Source of the DNA: an uncultured Prevotella sp.
GTDB lineage: Bacteria; Bacteroidota; Bacteroidia; Bacteroidales; Bacteroidaceae
Assembly: GCA_905233425.1 (NCBI GenBank)
Contig: CAJOEC010000033.1
Location: forward strand, 1-36,043
Length of the DNA stretch: 36,043 nt
Direction: 5' to 3'
Shown: piece by piece, positions 32,160-36,043 of the stretch
Position numbering within the stretch: the first letter of the stretch is position 1
Layout: every line of letters begins with the position of its first letter
Position numbers and translations under genes: made by a program
The notes under the pieces: generated by a model
Seen by the model: only the letters and a program-made list of their open reading frames with translations
Told to the model about the DNA's origin: nothing
Database searches by the model: none

Positions 32160-32196
32160 CTCCCCTCTCCCCTCGGAGAGGGGTCGGGGGTGAGGC
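32160..32196 (+). repeat. Palindromic repeat between fasciclin and SusC genes (pair 1, outer)
   Basis: CTCCCCTCTCCCCTCGGAGA continues GGGGTCGGGGGTGAGGC, 2 bases after the fasciclin stop; inverse of the copy at 32001-32036. Confidence 0.9.
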
Positions 32197-32198
32197 TT

Positions 32199-34670
32199 TT
32201 ACAGTGCCTCGTCGAGGAAATAGACCACGCCGTCGCTGAAGATGAGTGGCAGGAAGTTGTAGGCCGATGACAGGCGCACCTGCTGGCTCTTCTGCTGCGT
32301 CTGCAGGTCGGTGGTACGGATGCTGAGGGCGGAACCGTCGTCGTAGACGTTGAGCGCATAGCTCTTCGCCACAACGGGCACGTCGCCGCTGTCGTCCATC
32401 ACCTGCAGCGTCTCCAGTCCGCCGAACTCCAGGTTGTCGGTCGTCTCGCCCCATCCCAAGTAGGGGTAGTTGGTGATGACGGCTGTCGAGAGGGGCACGA
32501 AGTAGCGCACGAGGTACTGCTCGAGAGCCGCCTTGTCCGTGGCCTGTATCTTCGTGAAGAAGTCGTCGTCGGTGGCCTGCGATCCTTCGCCGGCCACGAC
32601 ACCGGGGACACGGCCCTCAGCGATGGCACGTGCCAGTGCCTGCGTGGTGGGGATGAACTGCAGACAGATCTCCGTCATGAACGACACCTTTCCTGCCGAG
32701 AGGAATCCTCCTGCCGAAAGCAGCGAGTACCAGCCGTAGAATTCGGTGGTGTTGTCGCGGTTCTGGTTGCCTATGAGCGAGTAGAACGCCTCATTGTCCT
32801 GGTAGGTGCCGCGGAAGAGCAGACTGTCGTAGGTGTAGGCATGGCCGTTGGTCCATCCGTCGATGTCGCCACGGTAGGCCAGCGGCTCGAAGGCGGCCCA
32901 GATGTCGTCCTCAGTCCAGAGGTTGGCCTGGTAGCGCAGCGACCTCAGGTACTGTATGCTGTTGGTGATCTTGCCGTCCCTGACATACCAGTAGACCTTC
33001 ATGGGCGAGGTCTGCATGGTGGCATAGACGGCGGTGCCATTGGTGGGCAGCACGGTGTTGCCGTCGGTGGCCATCACGGCGTGGGCATTGACATAGCTTG
33101 TCACCACGGCACTCGACATGGCTGACGGCTCCTCCATTCCGTCGGGCTGGTTCATAATGGTGGCGGGCGACCCCTTCTGCACCGTTATATGCTGGTCGCT
33201 GTTGGCCATCTGGTTGTTGTCGGGGTAGAGCATGATGTAGCTGATGACATCGGTGGAGAACGTCTTGTCCATGCCCGAACCGTTGGTAGCGTTGGCTGAG
33301 AGCATGGTGCCGAAGGTGCTGTATTTTTTATATTGGTACGCGGGGCCGGTGACGCTGTTGAACTGCGACGGCGGGGTGAGCACCGAACAGCCGTAGAGCA
33401 CACCGTTGGAGCAGATGATGCGGTCGGCCTGGGGCACCTCCTGGGTGTTGAACTTGATGACGTTGTTGTCCGAGTCTACAATCTTCCCTGCCTCAATCTC
33501 GTCGGGGAAGATCATCGTCTGGTCCTTCTTTGCCGACACCTCCTGGAAGATGCTGTGTAGCAGCAGTGTGCTCATCTGCGAGGTAGGCACGTCGTCGATG
33601 CTCTTGTAGCCGCCCAAGGCCCAGTAGTCGTCGAAGAAGTTCTGCATGGCCTCGTCGGTGGGGGCGAAGATGCTGTAGGAGCAGTGGCTGTTGGCCGAGA
33701 ACTGCCTGTAGTCGTCGGTGGGCCACTCGCTGGCGATGCGCGGCAGTCCGCCGAAGCTGATGGTGTGGAGTCCCACGGCACGCTGATCGTCGGTGGTAGC
33801 GAAGTTGTTGGTCAGGTCGGTGCTCTTCTCGTAGGTCTTGTACTGGTCGTAGAACGAGAGGAACTTGGTGAACTTCCCCGCGTTCCTCAGCTCGGTGTAG
33901 ATGGTCTCCAAGGGCCGCAGCACGCGGTCCACCTTATAGACATAGCCGTTCTTGGCGATGTTCTCCTTGCTGTCCACGTCGATGACATTGGCGTTGGCCA
34001 CCTGGAACGAGCTTTCGCCCGTCCATCCCGTCTCGGGGTAGAAATATGTGTAGTTGCTCCCGGCGTCGATGCCCTTCGTGCGGAACATCATGTGGGAGAA
34101 CACGGGGAGGAAGCGGTCGGGGTGGTAGACATACACATCCATGTATGTGGAGTCCACGGTGCCGTCGTCGAGGGTGTTGGTGACGAGGTTCTTGGCCTTC
34201 TCCACGGCGTCCTGCGAGCGTGTGCGGAACTTGTAGTACAGCCCGGCCTTTTTGAGCTTATCCTCATCCGTGGCCCCGTCGCCCTCGGAGGGGCGGAAGT
34301 TTATGAGCTTCTCCTTGTCGTAGCTATAATATAAGATGTGGAAGCCTATGAGTTTCTTCACCTCGTCAACCGGCAGCGCGCCGATGTCCTGCACCTGGTA
34401 GTTCGTCTGCAGATATGTCTGCATGGCCTGGTCGTCGGGGGCCATGACGGTGAGTATGGCCTTGCCGTTGAGAATGGGCACATAGCCGGACATCTCAACG
34501 CCCTTGAGGAACTGGCTGTAGTTGCCCTCGCCCTGGAGCTTCTCGTAGATCGAGCCGGCAATCCATCCCGGTTCCTCGAAATACTCGTCCATGTCGGAGC
34601 ATGCAGACAACGACAACGCCGAAAGCAGCAGCCATCCGGCGGCTCTCGTCGTGAATTTCGGTCTTTTCAT
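32199..34670 (-). CDS. Large multi-FAS1 fasciclin surface lipoprotein
   Basis: About 823 residues from MKRPKFTTRAAG (34670), preferred because it gives a normal lipoprotein signal (LLLSALSLSACSDMDEYFEE) after an A-rich leader; a start at 34688 would add MTKNNN. At least two clear FAS1 units: YSQFLKGVEMSGYV with AILTVMAPDDQAMQTYL and KKLIGFHILYYSYD (about 40-255), then FTKFLSFYDQYKTYE with YSIFAPTDEAMQNFF and STLLLHSIFQEV (about 265-460). The rest (to about 823) is likely one or two more degenerate FAS1 units and a C-terminal beta domain. Presumably a surface adhesion or ligand-capture protein preceding SusC. It begins 54 bases after the glycosyltransferase stop, with no promoter seen between, and so may be co-transcribed. 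Unlike the other secreted genes it has no palindromic repeat in its signal peptide. Confidence 0.85.
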   Translation of the reverse strand: MKRPKFTTRAAGWLLLSALSLSACSDMDEYFEEPGWIAGSIYEKLQGEGNYSQFLKGVEMSGYVPILNGKAILTVMAPDDQAMQTYLQTNYQVQDIGALPVDEVKKLIGFHILYYSYDKEKLINFRPSEGDGATDEDKLKKAGLYYKFRTRSQDAVEKAKNLVTNTLDDGTVDSTYMDVYVYHPDRFLPVFSHMMFRTKGIDAGSNYTYFYPETGWTGESSFQVANANVIDVDSKENIAKNGYVYKVDRVLRPLETIYTELRNAGKFTKFLSFYDQYKTYEKSTDLTNNFATTDDQRAVGLHTISFGGLPRIASEWPTDDYRQFSANSHCSYSIFAPTDEAMQNFFDDYWALGGYKSIDDVPTSQMSTLLLHSIFQEVSAKKDQTMIFPDEIEAGKIVDSDNNVIKFNTQEVPQADRIICSNGVLYGCSVLTPPSQFNSVTGPAYQYKKYSTFGTMLSANATNGSGMDKTFSTDVISYIMLYPDNNQMANSDQHITVQKGSPATIMNQPDGMEEPSAMSSAVVTSYVNAHAVMATDGNTVLPTNGTAVYATMQTSPMKVYWYVRDGKITNSIQYLRSLRYQANLWTEDDIWAAFEPLAYRGDIDGWTNGHAYTYDSLLFRGTYQDNEAFYSLIGNQNRDNTTEFYGWYSLLSAGGFLSAGKVSFMTEICLQFIPTTQALARAIAEGRVPGVVAGEGSQATDDDFFTKIQATDKAALEQYLVRYFVPLSTAVITNYPYLGWGETTDNLEFGGLETLQVMDDSGDVPVVAKSYALNVYDDGSALSIRTTDLQTQQKSQQVRLSSAYNFLPLIFSDGVVYFLDEAL

Positions 34671-34724
34671 ATTGTTGTTTTTAGTCATTAGTAACTTGGT
34701 GGCATCTTGCAGGCATCTCGCTGC

Positions 34725-35471
34725 CTATCTTTTCAGCTTCGGGTATTTACGCGTCCATCCGTCCCAGCGCAGGCGCATGACGCCGAAGAACGCCTCGCCG
34801 AAGATTCCGCCCGACATCTTGCTGGTGCCCTCGCGGCGGTTGACGAAGACCACGGGCACCTCCTTGATGCGCGCCCCTACCTTCCACGCCGTGAACTTCA
34901 TCTCTATCTGGAAGCCGTAGCCCTTGAAGCGCACCTTGTCAAGCTCGATGGTCTGCAGCAGGAGGCGGCGGTAGCACTTGAACCCTGCCGTGGTGTCGTG
35001 GATGTGGAAACCCGTGACCATCTTGACATATTTCGAGGCGAAATAGCTCATCAGCACGCGGCCCATGGGCCAGTTCACCACGTTCACCCCACTGACATAG
35101 CGCGAGCCGATGGCCAGGTCGTAGCCCTCGTCGTGACAGGCTGAGTAGAGACGCGGCAGGTCGTTGGGGTCGTGGCTGAAGTCGGCGTCCATCTCGAAGA
35201 TATAGTCGTAGTCGCGCTCCAACGCCCAGCGGAAACCGGCGATATAGGCGGTGCCCAGACCCAGCTTGCCACTGCGCTCAACGATGAACAGGCGACCGGC
35301 GAACTCACCTGCCATGAGACCCTTCACGATGGCGGCAGTGCCATCGGGCGAGCCGTCGTCGATGACAAGAATATGGAAGCTCTTCTCCAGACCGAAGACG
35401 GCCCGGACAATCTTCTCGATGTTCTCCTTCTCGTTGTAGGTCGGGATGATGACAATGCTGTCGCTGCTCAT
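34725..35471 (-). CDS. Polyprenol-phosphate mannosyltransferase-like GT2 (DPM1 type)
   Basis: A 248-residue family-2 glycosyltransferase that moves a sugar, usually mannose, from a nucleotide donor to polyprenyl phosphate at the inner face of the cytoplasmic membrane. Motifs: IPTYNEKENIEKIV near residue 8, VIDDGSPDGTA near 38, the metal-binding EMDADFSHDP near 92, GSRYVSG near 123 and the C-terminal FVNRREGTSKMSGG. No membrane helix follows the catalytic domain, as in the soluble DPM1 form. The start at MSSDSIVIIPTYNE (35471) fits the family; the upstream extension in the same frame lies past the promoter box and is rejected. It precedes the SusCD-fasciclin block in the same direction. Lipid-linked mannose could serve O-glycosylation of exported proteins, a known trait of Bacteroidetes, but that link is inference. 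Confidence 0.93.
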   Translation of the reverse strand: MSSDSIVIIPTYNEKENIEKIVRAVFGLEKSFHILVIDDGSPDGTAAIVKGLMAGEFAGRLFIVERSGKLGLGTAYIAGFRWALERDYDYIFEMDADFSHDPNDLPRLYSACHDEGYDLAIGSRYVSGVNVVNWPMGRVLMSYFASKYVKMVTGFHIHDTTAGFKCYRRLLLQTIELDKVRFKGYGFQIEMKFTAWKVGARIKEVPVVFVNRREGTSKMSGGIFGEAFFGVMRLRWDGWTRKYPKLKR

Positions 35472-35522
35472 ACTTGTGAGTGTTAGGTTTGTGTCGGGGA
35501 CTGTGGTTTCCGTTATTTTTTG

Positions 35523-35530
35523 CAAAGGTA
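35523..35530 (-). promoter_or_regulatory. -7 promoter box upstream of the glycosyltransferase
   Basis: TACCTTTG on the minus strand, 51 bases before the ATG at 35471. The -33 region has only TGTG/GTGG instead of TTTG. As the only consensus-like box ahead of the block, it may drive the glycosyltransferase and possibly the SusCD-fasciclin genes. Confidence 0.6.
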
Positions 35531-35615
35531 GTAATTTTTTGTGAAATGCCCACACCTTTAACTCCATTTAACTACTTAACTAAGGGTCATATAGTCCGGA
35601 CAGTCAGTTTTTGGG

Positions 35616-35701
35616 TTCACAGCGGCCGCCGTGAATGATCACGGCGGCCGCTATGGATATTCACGGCGGCCGCTAAAAACATTCACGGCGGGCGGCGTGA
35701 A
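35616..35701. repeat. Cluster of GCGGCCGC-containing palindromes
   Basis: AGCGGCCGCCGTGA at 35621-35634 and TCACGGCGGCCGCT at 35639-35652 form a perfect 14-bp inverted repeat with a 4-base loop. A third copy of TTCACGGCGGCCGCT follows at 35660-35674, and a variant TTCACGGCGGGCGGCGTGAA at 35682-35701. Copies are separated by 7-base AT-richer spacers. The GC content is far above that of the flanking sequence. Confidence 0.88.
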
Positions 35702-35775
35702 CCGCAAAGAACGGCGCAAACTCCATGCAAGGGCGGAGCAGTCCCCCAGAAAGGACGGGGCAAAGTGCCACAGAA

Positions 35776-35827
35776 CATGGGGACAGGCACATTGACCCAT
35801 ACTTGAGTCAATGTGCCTGTCCCCATG
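35776..35827. repeat. Large perfect hairpin, REP/BIME-like
   Basis: CATGGGGACAGGCACATTGA(C) at 35776-35796 is perfectly complementary to 35807-35827 (21 bp) around a 10-base loop. One arm is nearly the same as 1930-1949 at the other end of the window. Repeats of this GGGGACAGGCAC type are known as dispersed palindromes in several bacterial groups, some linked to RAYT transposases. No RAYT gene is in the window. No T-run follows, so a terminator is less likely. Confidence 0.85.
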
Positions 35828-35834
35828 CCCCCGG

Positions 35835-35945
35835 CTATAGTCTCCCCACCAACTGCATAATCATCCTCAGCCGATTGACGAACTTGCGCTTTTCAGCCTC
35901 GCTTGAAGTGATGTCGGTCGTCAGGTATCGCTGGCGGACAGACAT
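35835..35945 (-). CDS. Possible 36-residue small protein
   Basis: An ORF with ATG at 35945 and TAG at 35835, highly charged: it begins MSVRQRYLTTDITSSEAEKR and ends RLRMIMQLVGRL. It looks like a short amphipathic helix. The ATG overlaps the perfect palindrome CATAGTTACTATG (35943-35955). I see no promoter box and recognise no family. It may be a remnant of a larger gene, a genuine small protein, or chance. Confidence 0.25.
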   Translation of the reverse strand: MSVRQRYLTTDITSSEAEKRKFVNRLRMIMQLVGRL

Positions 35946-36013
35946 AGTTACTATGTTTGCAAAGCGTTAGCCACGAATAGCGCAAAAAAGAAGCGTGAAA
36001 AGGAAATTATTTG

Positions 36014-36021
36014 TATCTTTG
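36014..36021 (+). promoter_or_regulatory. -7 promoter box for the truncated plus-strand gene
   Basis: TATCTTTG at 36014-36021 matches TAnnTTTG and is followed 14 bases later by an ATG. No clear -33 TTTG is seen. Transcription would begin near 36027, giving a very short leader. Confidence 0.55.
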
Positions 36022-36035
36022 TAGGTGCAAATATA

Positions 36036-36043
36036 ATGTCTAA
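36036..36043 (+). CDS. First codons of a gene cut by the window end
   Basis: ATG TCT AA. after an AT-rich leader and promoter box. Only two complete codons are present, so nothing can be said of the product. Confidence 0.35.

Larger units (their letters stand above)
35472..36035. other. Intergenic region with palindromic repeats and two divergent promoters
   Basis: Between the glycosyltransferase start and the truncated plus-strand gene there is no well-supported gene. The region holds a promoter box for the glycosyltransferase, a cluster of GCGGCCGC palindromes (35616-35701), a 21-bp-stem hairpin (35776-35827), a doubtful small ORF and a plus-strand promoter near its end. Confidence 0.7.

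Noticed and set aside
19685..32196. CRISPR array
   Set aside because: The repeats are inverted in pairs, are spaced 74 bases to several kb apart, and lie in coding regions; no cas genes are present.
35472..35567. 32-residue extension of the glycosyltransferase ORF
   Set aside because: It crosses the promoter box at 35523-35530, and the family begins at the SIVIIPTYNE region.
35776..35827. Rho-independent terminator
   Set aside because: The stem is long and perfect, but neither strand has a following T-run, and one arm recurs elsewhere as a dispersed repeat.
35725..35970. 81-codon plus-strand open frame
   Set aside because: It runs through the REP-like hairpin and is Arg/Ser-rich with no family resemblance.

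Overview
The window looks like a chromosomal segment of a Bacteroidales bacterium, most likely Prevotella or a close relative. The evidence is two SusC/SusD pairs, lipoprotein signals ending in a Cys-Ser-Asp motif, Bacteroidetes-type promoters (TTTG ... TAnnTTTG), the absence of Shine-Dalgarno sites, and secreted proteins ending in type I dockerin repeats or in a YNLQGVRVN...GKK.IVK tail. No rRNA, tRNA, CRISPR array, transposase or integrase was seen.

Layout. (1) 1-643 is a gene-free mosaic of inverted repeats. (2) 644-6302, plus strand: a PatB/MalY-type PLP enzyme, then a promoter, a PAP2 membrane phosphatase and a large AddB-like PD-(D/E)XK nuclease. (3) 6335-15900, minus strand: a secreted module. 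In transcription order it has a beta-helix protein with a C-terminal dockerin, two paralogous small secreted proteins with a possible cohesin-like fold (each followed by a strong terminator), a 1457-residue protein with three serpin domains and a dockerin, and a zinc-type cation diffusion facilitator. (4) 16060-17667, minus: a stand-alone AAA-ATPase-like/PD-(D/E)XK (DUF1703) gene. (5) 17754-35471, minus: probably one long transcription unit of polyprenol-phosphate glycosyltransferase, fasciclin lipoprotein, SusC, SusD, fasciclin, fasciclin, SusC, SusD. There is no glycoside hydrolase, sulfatase, sensor or anti-sigma factor in it. (6) 35472-36043: repeats, a doubtful 36-codon ORF, and a promoter with the first codons of a plus-strand gene cut by the window end.

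How the genes may work together. The SusCD-fasciclin block encodes an outer-membrane uptake or adhesion system for an unknown ligand. The serpin/dockerin block could place protease inhibitors on or outside the cell, held by cohesin-like partners; that link is inference.

The most unusual structural signal is a palindromic GC-rich repeat of about 36 bp. It occurs as inverted pairs around the start codons of five successive secreted-protein genes. In each pair one copy lies between the genes and the other is translated as part of the signal peptide. Other repeat families have expanded in frame inside the nuclease, the third serpin, the aminotransferase and the C-terminus of the cation transporter.
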